NCBI GenBank assembly: GCA_001600635.1
Contig: BCKL01000011.1
Location: 705,762 to 769,761, forward strand
Direction: 5' to 3'
Source of the DNA: Leucosporidium creatinivorum
Lineage: Eukaryota > Basidiomycota > Microbotryomycetes > Leucosporidiales > Leucosporidiaceae
Length of the DNA: 64,000 bases
Shown one piece after another: positions 40,375 to 53,351 of the stretch. Each line of letters starts with the position of its first letter. The stretch's first letter is position 1. The notes below the pieces were generated by a model that made no database searches, was not told where the DNA came from, and was given only the letters and a program-made list of their open reading frames with translations. A program made the position numbers and the translations under genes.

Positions 40375-43351
40375 ATGCCACCAAAAGGAAGCAAGCAAAG
40401 CACTACAGCTCCTTCCCTCAAATTCACTACCTACAGCGTAAGCTACTCCCCTCCAAACAGCTCGAACCCCGGCTCACAGCTCGCTCTCTCCAGGTCATCG
40501 GCTTCCTCAAGCGAGTAGACGTCTTGCTGCTCTCCTACAGCACCAGCTAACTCTAACAAATAACAGTGGCAAGAACGTAGCCGCCAACTACGTCAAGAAC
40601 GACTCGCAAGGATGGTACTCGCGTCGCTCCTCCGAGGCAGACTGGGACAAGGAGCGCGAGGGCAAGCGGCGCAAGCTCATGGCTAGCGAGGAGGAGCTGG
40701 AGCAGGTCGAAGCGGGTCCTGTACCCAAGCTCAACGTGCTCAAGAGCGCTCCGGCGGGAATGGTGCAGCCGGCGCCAGAGGCAGCAGTCGAGGATGACAC
40801 GGCGGTGAGTAGTAGCTCGCTCGTGGTCTCTGAGCCGGCTGAGCTAACGACTACGCTGCAGGAGAATGAAGAGACGACTACCGACCCTCTCTCCAAGACC
40901 ATCGTCATCCACCCCGGCTCGAAATGGCTTCGCATCGGACGCGCCTCGGACGCTTTTCCCCTCGCCGTGCCCAACGTTATCGCTCGCAAGCAACGCAACT
41001 TCATCCCTTCAGCACGAGACAAGGGCAAGCAACGCGAGGAGCCGCGCTCAGCACCGGCGCCCGCTCCCCCTCCTCAATCCTCATCCGCCGCCTTCAGCCA
41101 GCTCCCTCCCATCCCCAACGACGACACCGACATGCTCGACGACGACGAAGAAGACGACACAGAACCCGCCGTCGACCCCGCTGCTCCCGTCGACCCCCTC
41201 TCGGCCAAGATCAGCTCCATCCGAGGCGACCTTCGCGCGAGGATGAGGGCGTTCAAGCTGCGTGGGCAGGGGAATGGAAACTCGCAGGCGATGGATTACA
41301 ATGCGACTGTGACGCCGGATGCGACGGCCGATTATAATGATCCGGGGGAGATTGAGTGGACCAAGACGGAGGGGGAGGAGGCGCAGGAGGTGTATGTTGG
41401 AGCCAAGGTGAGCTTTTGTCGCTCTGAGGACGGAGTAGAGACGTTGCTAATCTCTCTCCACCCCCACAGGCGCTGAGGATACCCGACGCCGAAGCCTCGG
41501 GCTACATCGTTCGGCGACCATACGACCGAGGAGGATTCAACACCGAGGGCTACACCTCGCAACAGGAGCTGCTGGGCGACATCGAGAAGATTTGGCTCAC
41601 TACTCTGGAGGAGGAGCTTGGGATCAAGAAGACGGAGCTCAAGGTGAGCCCTTCGCACCCGCTTGTGCTCGAGCTCGGCTGACCCTCGCTCCCCTCTGCG
41701 CAGGACTACTCATGCATCCTCCTCATTCCCGACCTCTACGAAGACGTCTACGTACGCGAGATGACCGACCTCGTCCTCAAGTGGATCGGATTCAAGCAGA
41801 TTTGCCTGCAGCAGGTGCGCTTGGCTACTTCGGTTCCACTTCCTCACTGGTTCGCTGACTTGCCCTCGATTTACAGGAGAGCGTCGCCGCTACCTTCGGA
41901 GCAGGAATCTCGACTGCCTGCGTGATCGACATTGGGGCCAAGCTGTCGACCGTCACCTGCATCGAAGAAGGGCTCGTCTTGCCCGAGACTCGGTTCGTTC
42001 TCTCCCTCACTCTGTCCTGGTCCTCCTCATACTGACGCTCCTCGATCTCGTTAGTATGGCACTCGACTTTGGCGGCGACGACATCACCCACTTCCTGCAT
42101 ACCCTCCTCATGCGCACCGGCCTGCCTTACCGCGACGCCGACCTCTCGCGCTGGTACGACTTCACTATCATGGAGGACCTCAAGGAGCGGATGGTGGTGC
42201 TCAGCGAGGTGAGTGCGAGCTTCACATCCATTCACGAGCGTCAGCTCACCTTGAGCATCTCGCAGGCCGACGTCGGGCTCAACCTTTACGATTTCTACGT
42301 CCGAGTGCCGGGCAAGCCGACGAGGAAGTACAAGATGAGGATCTACGACGATGTTATCCTCGCTCCTTATGTACGTCGACTCTTTCCTGGCTCTGCTCGA
42401 CGAACTGGCGCTCACACACCTCGCTTCGCAGGCCCTCTTCGCCCCTCGAGTCGTCGACTTTGAGAGCAAGCACGTCGAGCAACCAGAGCTATGGTCCAAG
42501 AACGTCGAGGACGTCGTTGATATCGGCGGAGGGGCTACAGTACGTCGCCTTTTCGCTCTTCGCTCTTCGCTCTTCGCTCCAGACGAGCTGACCCTCATCG
42601 TTCTCGCTTGCACAGACCCGAGCCATGGAGAACTCGACTCGTCACCTCCTCGCCGCCCCCGTCGTAGCTGCGCCTTCCCTCCACCTTCCCCTCGCTACCG
42701 ACTCTCTCGCTCCCTCCCCGGCTGGGACGCCCATTCCCGACGATAGCGGCGCTTTCTCGACCCTCCCCGGCCTCAGCGCCAGCGCCGCTACTTCTCCTTT
42801 TGCTGGCGTCGATACGCCCACAGGGGCTGATACCACAGGTCTAGCTACCAAGCAAGCCACGCCAAGCCAGGAGCTCCCTCCCCCACCAGCACCAGCAAAG
42901 ATCGAGATCGACGTTCGCGCCGAGTCGAGCAAGATTCCCTTGGACGTGGCTGTGGTGGAGAGTATCGTAGCGGCGGGAGCGGAGGACCGGATGAAGAAGC
43001 TTGCTTCCAATATCCTCATCATCGGAGGGACGGGATTGATCCATAACATCGGGTTCGCTGTGGAATCTCGGTTCGTTTCCCCCCTCCTTCTCCTTCCCCC
43101 AACTCTCGCTGACCCTCTCCCGCTACCACATCCACAGCGTCTCCCCCCAACTAGCCTACCGCGTCCCCTCCCTAGCCGGTACCGTCTCCATCGTTCCCCC
43201 TCCGCGCGAGATCGACCCTCGCATTCTCGCCTGGAAGGGAATCGCCGTGTTGAGCAAGTTGGACTGCGCCAATGATTTGTGGATCCGGAAAGAGGATTGG
43301 GAGAATCTGGGGATGAGGGCCGTGAGGGAGAGGGCGTTTTACTTTTCGTAA
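40375..43351 (+). CDS. ARP8: actin-related protein Arp8 (INO80 complex)
   Basis: About eleven exons. MPPKGSKQSTTAPSLKFTTYS starts the protein. Then come KNVAANYVKNDSQGWYSRR, the Arp8 signature IVIHPGSKWLRIGRASDAFP and VPNVIARKQRNFIP, an acidic and Pro-rich insertion, and the actin fold: YIVRRPYDRGGFN, SCILLIPDLYEDVYVREMTD, TACVIDIGAKLSTVTCIEEG, MALDFGGDDITHFLH, KYKMRIYDDVILAPYALFAP. A further insertion precedes NILIIGGTGLIHNIGFAVES, and the end reads VSPQLAYRVPS...WKGIAVLSKLDCANDLWI. Arp8 binds nucleosomes within the INO80 chromatin remodeller. The splice between 40438 and 40570 is uncertain: one small exon must lie there to restore frame, and two acceptors compete. Confidence 0.92.
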
Positions 43352-43541
43352 TTGAGCGGAGGTTGTCGATTCTTTGACGAGGGGAGAGCGAGAAAGCGAG
43401 AGAAATGTAGCTCGCTACTTGCTGAATAATCTCTCGGGATGGATAGTGAGGATGAAGAGGTATGAACATGGGCTAGTTACATAACGAGGGCACTGCTGAG
43501 GCGTGTTTGAACGTCCTTTTCCTAGATGCGCCGAGCGCCGA

Positions 43542-44681
43542 TCACTCCTTGATGTGGATGGGGACTTGGTCTTGCGTCTTGAAGCTGAGGAAGCAGGTCC
43601 AGAGGATGCCGAGGACTGTTGTTGAAGGTAGAAGCGGTCAGCGAGGGCTCTGCTGCAGAGAAGAAGAGCGGGGACGAACGAGAGCCGAAGGGAACGCGGA
43701 ACCTGGAGAGGAAGGCGGATCAGTGAGAGCTTCGTAGAGAGTTTGAGGCAGAGACCTACTTGAGAGGAATGTAGCGGAAGTTGATGAGTTGCAAGATGGG
43801 CCAGACCTGAGAACGAGGACCGAGAAAGGTCAGCTTCACTCCCTCGGCGCCTGCAAAGCTTCACGACTGCGCACCTGCCAGTTGACCAGCAAGATGGGCA
43901 TATAGTTGTCCTTGATTTTCTGCCTCACTCCCTCGTCGTCGAGCCCTTCGAGCATGCCCATCGAGAAGAGGAAGATGAAGAGCGAGACGGGAGCCCTGCG
44001 AATCAAAGAAAGGTCAGCGAGGTCGCCACCTATCAGCCACTCGACAGCACTCACATGCCCAGCTGATCTGCAGCTACCCTCTTGGCCAAAGCAAGCGCCG
44101 AGACGTTATCCCCAGCCTTCCCTGCCGCCGGCGCTGCTGCTACTGGTGCTCCAGCTCCTCGCTCGAGCCTCGAGCCCTTCGGGAACTTCATCCCGGGGAT
44201 CGGGCTGTCCACCTTGACCTTGTCCATCCTGATCTGCTCGGGACTGCTGTAGGGTCGCAGAGGGAACTTGACTTCGAGGAATTCTAGGCGACGGAGAGGG
44301 GACGGGGGTTAGCTCTTGGGCGGTTCAGAGCTACACGAGAGCAGGCGAGCACAGCTGAGGATATGAGAATGAGCTCACTGTTCCATGCACCCGCCAAAGG
44401 TCCCATCGAGGCGCCGAAGATGGCAAAGCGAGCGGTTCGCGCGAGATCGTAGGCGAAGGGCCCAGCGGAGATGTCGTTCTGCAGAGAGAGTCAGCTCGAC
44501 CTAGCAGGGGGAGGTGCAGAATACTCACAAAAGCCCCCAGAGTCTGCGCACTACAATCTCCGATGCTCATGAGCAAGCCGTTTGCAACTAATAAGGTAAC
44601 GTAGGGTCGTTTGGCGAAAGACCGCTCATAGGCGCCGAAGAGCTTGCTAACGACACCCATTCGCGCTAGTGGAGGTGACAT
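43542..44681 (-). CDS. Mpv17/PMP22 family membrane protein
   Basis: Six exons or so. The start reads MSPPLARMGVVSKLFGAYER; the second methionine may be used instead. Family features: RPYVTLLVANGLLMSIGDCSAQ (the first helix and the GD..AQ block), RTARFAIFGASMGPLAGAWN (the R...G...GP..H-like segment), APVSLFIFLFSMGMLEG, DNYMPILLVNWQVWP with LQLINFRYIP, the diagnostic NW..WP..Q..NF..vP, and a final GVLWTCFLSF. These proteins sit in the inner mitochondrial or peroxisomal membrane and are thought to form channels. A stretch of about 70 residues rich in Ala and Lys is inserted in the middle of the protein, longer than in yeast Sym1. Confidence 0.88.
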
Positions 44682-44997
44682 ATGGTCGTTAGACGAGTCC
44701 TACAGTCGAGCAGCGAGCGGGAGGAAGACGAGAAGCTCACCAGACGATGACGGCGGAGGAAAGCTCGGTCGCGCTTCCTCTCGCTCTTACACTTGTTCAT
44801 CTCTGCTTGGTCAACTCTGCTCTACTACAGCTTTGTTATCTTGCTTTCCTGCTCCGCTGCAGCTGTGATGTCGGCACCTATAACCGTTTTCTCGCCGCAA
44901 TGGCTCCTCTCTCGTAGGCGGACGCCCGGGACCTCCACGGCTTTCGAACTTGCACCGCAGGTTCGCTTCACGCCTTGACTTGACTGCAACGCCCACG
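44682..44997. promoter_or_regulatory. divergent promoter region
   Basis: Shared upstream region of the Mpv17-like gene (leftward) and the tandem phosphatase gene (rightward). No element stands out. Confidence 0.35.
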
Positions 44998-47829
44998 ATG
45001 GGTCACCATCGACACCACCATGGCAACAGAAGCCGTTCGCGCTCTCGTGCAGAGATGCCACAGGGATTGGCCCCCGCCGAAGCTGCTCCGCTGGTCAGTC
45101 CCTCGGGGCTCAGTGCGTCCTTGGCTCGTCGACTGATCTTTGAACCACGTACAGCCTTACACCCGAGCACCCTCCATGTCCCACTCTCCCACCAACTTCC
45201 CTCGCGCTTCCTCCGCTGGCCGCAATGAGCTCGACATCATCGCCAACATGCCGAGCTATCTCGACACCTGCGCCCGGAAGGCCACCTTCGTATCTTCCGT
45301 GACGCCAAAGTCTGGCCTGCTCATCAGCGACCTCGACAACACCCTCTTCGCCCCAGCGGCGACTCCCACCTCCTCGGTGCAAGCTCGGCCGTTTCTCAAG
45401 ACGTTCATCAAATATGTGATGCACCCAGCATCGCCCTACCAGGTGAGCGGGATTGTGTTAGTGCCGCTGAACTTCTGCTGAATCGCTGCATTACATCTAG
45501 CTCGCCCTGTGGACCTTCTCGGGCCGAGAGTATGGAGAGGCCCACCTCCGCACGCTCGGCATGGGCAAGTACCTCTTTTCGAGCCTGAACCTCGTCCAGC
45601 CGAATGAGAAGGGGCTCGTCGCTGCATTCTGGGGCTATGAGGACAGCAGGATCTCGGGTGTCGAGGCGGCGAAGAGGAGGGGACCGGCCGTGAAGGATCT
45701 TACTTGGGTGAGCTTCGGCGCTTCGAGTCGAGTGGCTGGGCTCTAACTGATCCTTTCTCCCGCCCTTGCTAGATGTGGGACATGATCAACGCTCGCAAGG
45801 ACCGAGGCTCGCCCGTCTGGAGCCCTCAGAACAGTCTCCTCGTCGACGATCAAGCTACGAACGCCGTAAGCTGCTCCGTCTCGGCGGTCGTCTACACGAG
45901 AGCATTACACCTGACTCAGATCACTCTCAACAGGCCGCCCAACCCAACTCCCTCATCGAAGCGCCCGTCTACACCTGGCAATCACCCGATGACGACTTCC
46001 TCCTCCAGCTCATCGGAGTCCTCGACGAGCTCGCCAGCAGCACCAACTTTGCCGCCACCCTCAAGGACGAGAAGATGCGCTTCGGGATTGCTGCTGCCGA
46101 TGCTGGTCGCTACTCGAAGCGAGGCGGGGACGTTTGCCTTCGCATGGGCATCAAGATCTCGCGAGGACGTACAGCGATGGACGCCATTTCCCGCATGGCT
46201 GTAGCTCCTTCTACCGCTACTCGAGGCCCGGTGCACGACGATGCGGCGAACAAGACTCGTGAGCTGGCTGGAGATTAATCTCGGCGATCCTGAGCTGACT
46301 TCGGCGCTCCTCCACAGCTCCCGAGCCGCGTTCGATGGAAGCTCACACGCCGTCGCGAGTCGCCAAAGGCATGACTCTCGCTCCCTCGAAGCTCTACCTC
46401 AAGGAGGTGGACGAGCCCTCACACATTGGCAAGGTCAAGACGCCCCTCGTGTGAGCTCGCCTTCTCGCTCGAACACGCCTCACTGCGCACCATCGCTGAC
46501 CTCTCCCCATACACAGCATTTTCGACCTCGACGGCACGCTCTACACTCGACCTCCCAACAACCTCGAGCACGACCCACTCGGACAGCCCGCCGGCCGACC
46601 TTACCTCCGCTCCATGCTCCTCTGGCTGCTGAACTACTCGCCCTACCTCGTCGCCATCTGGACAGGATCGCAAAAGGCTACAGCCGTACGCTGCTTGCAC
46701 GATTTGGACCTCGGTATCGTCGGGAGGAAGCTTGTCGGGCCGAACAAGGATCAGGCCGAGCTGCTTCACCCCAAGGTCGTCGCGTTGTGGGCTCGCGAGG
46801 ACTTTGGCTTGACCGACGAGGACTACCACTCGTATGTCGCCATCGTCAAGGACTTGGACAAGATGTGGGACTACCTCGTAAGCTCAGCTCGCCCGCGCCG
46901 AGTTCGAGCCTCGCTCACTTTCTCGCCGATTGCAGACCTCCAAGAAGCTCGTCGATACCAACTGGTCTCCCTTCAACACTGTCATGGTCGACGATACGCC
47001 CTCCAAGCTCCGCGCCCAGCCCAACAGCCTCCTCGCCGCCCCGACTTTCGACTACCCTCTCGACCCCTCGCCCGAAGCGACTCGAGCGATGCTCGATACC
47101 TTCCTCCTCGGATTGATTGGCAAGCTCGACGAGTTGTCGCAGGAGTCCAACTTTGCCAACTACATCACGAGCGAGCATTGGGATGTGGGCAACAAGGGGA
47201 GGGATGCCGAGTTTGTTTCGAGGGGAGTGCGCACCTTGCACATGCTGAAGCTTCCCATCGACGCCGAGGGGCGGGGCCCTATCCCTCTGGAAGCACCCGC
47301 TCGCCGTCCTGACCGCCCGGCTCTCGTCATCCCCAGTACGTCTCGCTTCTCTTTCGCCTTCTCGCCTTCGGCGCTGACCTCCCTCTTTCCCCTCGCAGAG
47401 ACCGTCACCGTCCTCAAGTCTCGAGCTCTCGCCGCTCATTCTCCCGACTCTCCCGCCACGCCTTCCACCGCCGTCTCCACACCCTCCGGCCTCGACTCCT
47501 CCGCCGAAGACTCGCCTCTCCCTCGCGCTCTCCGTTCGCGCCGCCCTGCTCCCCTCACCGAGGAGAATGTCAACCTCTCGGACGTCTCGACCGACACGGA
47601 CGATACGGACGCCGAGACGGATGGTGATCACGAGAAGAACCGCTTCATTCGCGAGGTCGAGGCGCAGCAGGAGAGGAGGGGAAGGAGGAGGAGGGAGAAG
47701 GAGCAGAGGAGGCGCTCGCACCAGCAGAGGCTGCAGGATGCGGTCGAGGATTGGGAGTTGATGAGTGATGATCCCAAGGCGCCGATGAGGGAGGTGGCTA
47801 GTCCTTATTACGATTCGAGGAGACATTAG
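44998..47829 (+). CDS. protein with two tandem FCP1-like (NIF/HAD) phosphatase domains
   Basis: About nine exons join into one frame. After a His/Arg-rich start (MGHHRHHHGNRSRSRSR) the first domain has the nucleophile motif LLISDLDNTLF (DxDxT), ALWTFSGREYGEAHL, and LLVDDQATNA. A second, homologous domain follows with VIFDLDGTLYTRPP, YLVAIWTGSQKATAV, VDTNWSPFNTVMVDDTPSK and AQPNSLLAAP. Both domains then share a helical end: LIGVLDELASSTNFA in the first, LIGKLDELSQESNFA in the second. Both keep the two catalytic aspartates and the late DD pair, so both may be active on phosphoserine. The linker exon at about 46317-46450 splices through without a stop. The C-terminus is charged and disordered. 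Confidence 0.82.
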
Positions 47830-47953
47830 CTCCTTCACCGAAGATACCCCTTCATTTGTTTTCCTTGCAACGACTATTCTCTCAGTTTTCGCTTTGATCT
47901 TGAGAGATTTGTGAAGTGAATAGCGCGATCTTGCGAGTTCTATCTACGATGGA

Positions 47954-50431
47954 CTACTCCCTATGCCTCAGCGTCCTCACCACCTTCGCCGAAACGGCCC
48001 AAAGTCCGAGCGGCGCGATCCCCGCTCTCCAAGCCCAGAGCGACCCCCTCTCCTGCACCACCTTGGCATACTCCTCCCTCCCACTCTGCTTGCACACGAA
48101 CGCCGCGATCCTCACTGGCACTTCCGCGAGATTGAGCGGACTCGGCAAAGGGGGGGTGCCAAACGCTCCTGGCACGCTCTCCAGTGCCCTCTGTCTCGCA
48201 TCGGAAGCGAGAGGAGGGACGTAGGTGTAATACCGAGTGATGGCGAGTCGCTCCCTCCTAGCTCGGAAAGCGACTTCCCGGCCATAGCGATCCCAGCCGT
48301 CCAGATCGTCGAGCTCTTTTCGAGGTTTGGAAGTGGGTTTGCCGGAGACGGAAGGACGACCGCCAGAGAAGTAGGCGAGGAGGAGGCCGAGGATGAGGGT
48401 GAAGGCGAGGGTCGTGCGTGCTTCGAGGGGGGAGACGGTGCGTTGGGGGGAGGAGCCGGTGGTGCTGATCGCCGAGGAGGGCGCAAGGAAATCGAGAACG
48501 GCGGTGCGGACGAGGAGGGGAGAGAGGAGGACGCCAGGGTAGTCCAGCTCGCCTGAGAGGGACCAGAGGAGTAGGATCCCAAAGACCGCAAAGTACGTCC
48601 CGAACTGGACCAACCCACCGAGGTTGGCCTCCAGCGACCTCAACGCCCGATGGGAAACGGGCACGCTCTTGGGCGGCGGCCTATATCCCAACTCCCTGCG
48701 TTTCCTCCCATCGCGGATCTTCTCCCAGCGAAGGTGCGTGGGCGCTCCGAAGGCGGGGAGGTTCTGGGGGAGGACGCGCGAGGCGGCGAGGAAGGGGACG
48801 GACCAGGCGAGGATGGAGAGCGACGAGGCGAGGATGAAGGTTGGGGGACGGCGGAAGAAGATGAGGAGGACGCGGAGGGCGAGGGAGGCGAGGACGAGGG
48901 CGTGGTGGATTAAGGGGAGGAGGGTCGAGGGGGAGAGAGGGAGCGAGGGATGAGGTCCTCGATGATGCTGCGAAGGAGAGAGAGGTCAGCGCTGCTCGTT
49001 CGCGCGGCGATCATTCGACACCCACCCATGCCCTCAACACTTCTCCGAACCATCCACAAGTCCCGGCAACCCACAGCCACCACACCAAGCTCGTCACGAC
49101 GCTCCAAGTGTGCTCGGGCCTTCCTCGCTCGGGAATCCCTGGCGGCCGAGCTACCTCTGGCGCTAGAGGGTTGAAGGTGTAGAAGTGGGCGTAGGCGGAG
49201 AACATGAGGATGTAGACGGTGACGAAGGCGTGGAGGGTGGAGAGGATGTAGGTTTGCATGTGGAGGATGCTGTTCTCGGCGATTCGAGAGGGTCAGCGCT
49301 CAAGTTCCGGACCGAGACGACAGGGCGGGGGCTCACCGAGGGATGGAGAAGCGGTCCAGACGAACGAACGACTCGGTCCAGCTGAGCGAGGTATCCTCGC
49401 CTTCCTTGGGCGCGGGGAGGAGGCCGTTGCGCCAGACGTATTCGGTGCTGGCGAGGACGACGGGATGGGAGACGAGGTCCTCGGCTTCGACGAGAGGGTA
49501 GGAGGAAAGATTGAGGAGGAGGTCGAGGGCTGTTGTATCGCAGAGTCCGAGGTCAGCAAGCTCCTTCGGCGATGACGAGCGCAGGCGAAACCCGAACTCG
49601 GGACTCACAGCAAGTCGCTCGATCCATGGTATCATAGTTGAGCGCAAAATCATGAAACAACAGTGTCACCAACGCATCCTCCCCCTCCTCATCCCTCTGA
49701 TCTCCACTCAACAGATAGCTATCCAACAACCCTCCGACGACGGCGTAGAGCCTCTCGCCCAACTCCCTCCTCGCCTTGAACATGCGCAGTTCCCCATCCA
49801 CTCCTCGGTCCGTTTCCTGTACTTGAGCGGTGACTTCTGTTTGCAGGGAGATGAGGAGGGAGAGGAGCGCGGCGAGGAGGAGCGCGGAGGGGGAGGTGAG
49901 GACTGTCGAGTCGAGGACTTGGGAGGATAAAGGAGAAGGGCGAGTAGAGGAGTAAGGTGTAGTCGATGTGCTGGCTACTGCTGATCCTCCTCCTGTAGCT
50001 TGTCGTCCTCCCGCTCCAGCCGCCCCACCCCCTGCTCCCCCTTCTGCCACCCCATTAGGCAGGACTGTAGCCCGCTCCAAGTGAGGCAAATACTCATTCA
50101 ACACCAGCCTATGCCTCGGCACACTAAACACGGTCCTCAACACGGTTCTTTCCGCCTCGGCCTCCTCCTCTGGCATATCCACCGGAGGGTTCACTAGTCC
50201 AGCTGGAACGGTGTACCCTCTCTCTTCCAGCTCTTGCAAGAGCACGAGCACCATCCCTTCGATGGCAATGTCGTCTTCAGTGTAGAAGTGAGCGGCGGCC
50301 GACGAGGCAGAGTAGCGTTGTTGTGCTGGGGCCGTCATCCCTCCTCCTCCTGCGCGATGGGTTCGGAGGGAAGGGGCGGGGGAGGATTTGCTGCTGCTGG
50401 GTAGTAAAGGTGACCGCTCGGTTGATGGCAT
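47954..50431 (-). CDS. polytopic membrane protein, unrecognised
   Basis: Four exons. The N-terminus (MPSTERSPLLPSSSK) has a dileucine-like ERSPLL motif, then FYTEDDIAIEGMVLVLLQEL and LRTVFSVPRHRLVLNEYLPHL. Hydrophobic segments follow: ALLLAALLSLLISLQTEV, TLHAFVTVYILMFSAYAHFY, WSVVTSLVWWLWVAGTCGWF, LVLASLALRVLLIFF, TFILASSLSILAWSVPFL, FGTYFAVFGILLLWSL and LAFTLILGLLLAYFSG. It ends with a cytoplasmic-looking part rich in Arg (EVAFRARRERLAITRYYTY). The last exon starts in the frame that reads HHRGPHPSLPLSP, since the other frames meet stops. A vacuolar or endolysosomal location is a guess from the ERSPLL motif. Confidence 0.72.
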
Positions 50432-50685
50432 GGTCGAAGCGAGTCAAGACGAGAGACGAGAGGCTCGTCGCGAGTGGTTGGCGAAAGGGCAAGGGGCGGC
50501 GCGCGCTTCGAAGGCTTGAAGTAGCGCTCGGTCTTTCCAGTCATTTTCTCGACAAAGGTGTTGAGTAAACAGATCGTTGATTGTATCGTAAAATGACAAG
50601 GAGGCTATCATCCATCCTCCGCCCTCAACTACAGATCTTCGGCGACTCCCTTCTCGGCTCGACTCCTCCTTGAACCTCCTCCTCC

Positions 50686-53351
50686 TTAATCGAACAGCTT
50701 CATCGTACCATCCCACGAGCTCGTGATGACCTTGGACTGTGTGTGTGTGTGCAATAGCGATTACAAGAGGTCAGCGACCAGACTCGAGACGGAGGAGAAG
50801 AAGAAGAAAGCGACCCGAAACTCACACTCTCATTCGGCAGCCAAGCATGGCTCACCAGCGCCTTGCTATGCGCCTTGAGCCTACTGACGATCCTGCAGGT
50901 CTTAAAGTCCCAAAGCACCAGGTTTCCGAACGAGTCACCGGAAGAGAGGAATCGACCGTCGGGCGAGAATTCGGGTTGGCAGGCGTAGCCGGCGACCGTG
51001 TGGCCCGCGAAGCGTTTCTTACGCTGTGGGTGATGGGGCAGAGGGGCAGTTAGTGAGAGGGATAGGGTGGGAGAGAGAGAGGGAGGAGAAAGAGCGCACG
51101 TTCTGCTTAAAGTTGTCGGCGCCGAAAATGAGGATCTGGTTGTCGAGACTCTGCATCGCGAGCCATTTGCCTGTCGAATCCAATCACATCAGCTAGCGCA
51201 CTAATCGATCGAATGACGAGACGACATACCGCTCGGGTGCTTCCCAACCGCCGGCATCGAGTGCATCGACGGCTCGGCGATAATCTTGATTGGCACGGGG
51301 ATGTCGATATCCCACAGCCTCATCGTCTTGTCGTCTGAAGAAGTGAGGAACCTCCGGTTCTCATCGACAAAGGTGATGGTGTTAACCTGTCATGCCCACC
51401 CTATCAGCTTCTGCTTCTGGCTCGGCGGGAGGGGACGAGAAGGAGCGAAACTCACCGGCCCCAAATGCTGATCATACTCCTGCACAATCTCGCCGCTCCT
51501 CATATCATACTGAATGATCTTCATGTCCGACATACCCGCGAGGAAGACGTTGTTGTTGTTGGGGTTGAACTTGATGCAGTAGGGGATCTTGCCATTCGAG
51601 AAGGCTTGCTTGCACGCGCCTACGGACACGCTCGGAGCGTCAGCGATCGTTTCGTAGAGTAAGAGCAAGGACGGGAGAGCAGAGAAACGCACCAGTTTCG
51701 GTGTCCCAGAGTTTCATTTGACGGTCGAACGCCGAGGAGAGGAATTGCGCGCCGTTCGAGTCAAAGTCGACGTCGTGCACCGCCTTGGAGTGGCCCATGA
51801 AGGTGCGGAGGCACTTGCCCTCGCCGTAGACGTCCCAGAGCTGTATCACGCCCGAGCTCGAGTCAGTCCTCGCTCTCCCTCTCCATCCCTCGCCGAACCT
51901 CGTCGCCGAGTAAGAAGACTCACCTTGACGCGCGTATCCATCGATCCACTCAGAACGAGGTGGCCCGACCCAGGGAAGAGTTGAATTTTGGCGATAGCCT
52001 TGGTGTGTCCTGACCAGGTGTGAATGGCCTTCTTGGGGAGGAAGCACTCTTGCAGTCCCGGCTCCGAGGGCTTGAGGTTGACGTCCACGTCGGTGGGGAT
52101 GTGCAGGTAGGAGCGGCCGAGGTAGTCGTGGAGGTCCTTGCCTGTAGTGCAGAGAAAAATCAGCGAGCTGGACAGCGAGAAGAGGACGAGCCGAACGCAC
52201 CGTGGAAGATGGACTTCTCCTCCCCAAACCCAACCTCCCTCGCCCCCGCGTCCTTAATCACCGCCTTCCTCTGCTTCTTATTCAACGGCGCGCCTCCATT
52301 CGCCTCCTGCTCCTCCCACTCCTCCTCGGTCGGTCCAACCGCCTCAATCTTCTCTCCCTCCCACCCCGCCCAGGGCCCAATATACTCCCTCTGGACCTTC
52401 TCCTTCTTCTCCTTCTTCTTGGCCACCTGCGTGACGGTCCCATCCTCGCCTACAACATCCTCCATCTCCGCCTCACCCCCCTCCTCCTCCTCCTCCTCCT
52501 CCTCACTATCAAACACGCCCAACTCGCCCTTGGCCTTCCTCTTCCTCTTCTGCGCCCTCACCGCCGCCCTACTCGCTCGGATCTCCCCCGAGAGATCATT
52601 GCCCTCGAGATGAGCGCGGTGGACGTCGCCCGTGATGCCAGAGGACGACGAGCCGCCTTCGCGGAGGATCGAAGGGTCCGCGGCGTAGCCCTTGACGGCG
52701 AAGGAGCGTTGTTGGGTGCGGAAGGTTAGGTCCGAGTAGTGCTGCTGTTCGACGTGGCCTGTTGTAGCGCAGCAATCGTGGAGCGGGAGTCAGCCGCCAG
52801 CGCCAGCGAGCAACAAGGTCCCAGAAGAAGCGCGCAAGCTCACCGGTAATGCTGTTCATCTTCTCCAACTTGCGCTCGTTCCAAGGGTTGGCGGGACCTT
52901 GGACTGGCCGGGTCATATCGTCGTAAGTTGGGTTGTAGAAGATGACATTGTCCGAAGGGCGGGTGATGAGCGAGTTGCCAGCGCCGCCTGCTACCGAGAG
53001 GTCCTGTTGTAGTGGTTGAGAGCGTCAATAGGTGCACTGTATCGATGCGGACGGGTCTAGCCAAGCAGCGAGAGCTGTAGTCGACTAGAACAGGCCAGAC
53101 ACGAGACTAACCTGAACGAGCACCTCTGGGGCGCTGTGTACGACTGCTTTTGAGGTGGAAGCTGCAGGCTGTTCCTCTGCACTGATGCGGCTGATGCCGA
53201 AAGCGTCTGTAGGGTCGTAAGGGGTGTCGTCGTCGTCGTCCGAGGCTAGCTCATCTTGGACGGCGGGGAGGGCCTTGTTGGAGGTGTTGGGAGCTGCTGC
53301 TGGTGGTTGCTGCTCTGTATCAGAGTCTGAGCCGTATTCGACTAGAGCCAT
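50686..53351 (-). CDS. PRP17: splicing factor Prp17/CDC40
   Basis: About ten exons. The N-terminus reads [13 protein letters not shown] with AFGISRI, then [21 protein letters not shown], typical of Prp17. An acidic and Lys-rich insertion precedes [13 protein letters not shown] and [20 protein letters not shown]. Seven WD repeats follow: [97 protein letters not shown], ending with [11 protein letters not shown]. The protein joins the spliceosome at the second catalytic step. Confidence 0.95.
50738..50752. repeat. (GT)n microsatellite
   Basis: A perfect run of about seven GT units in the last intron of PRP17. Confidence 0.85.

Noticed and set aside
46915-47838. 307-codon minus-strand frame across the tandem phosphatase gene
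   Set aside because: Antisense to the second HAD domain and its tail; no domain of its own.
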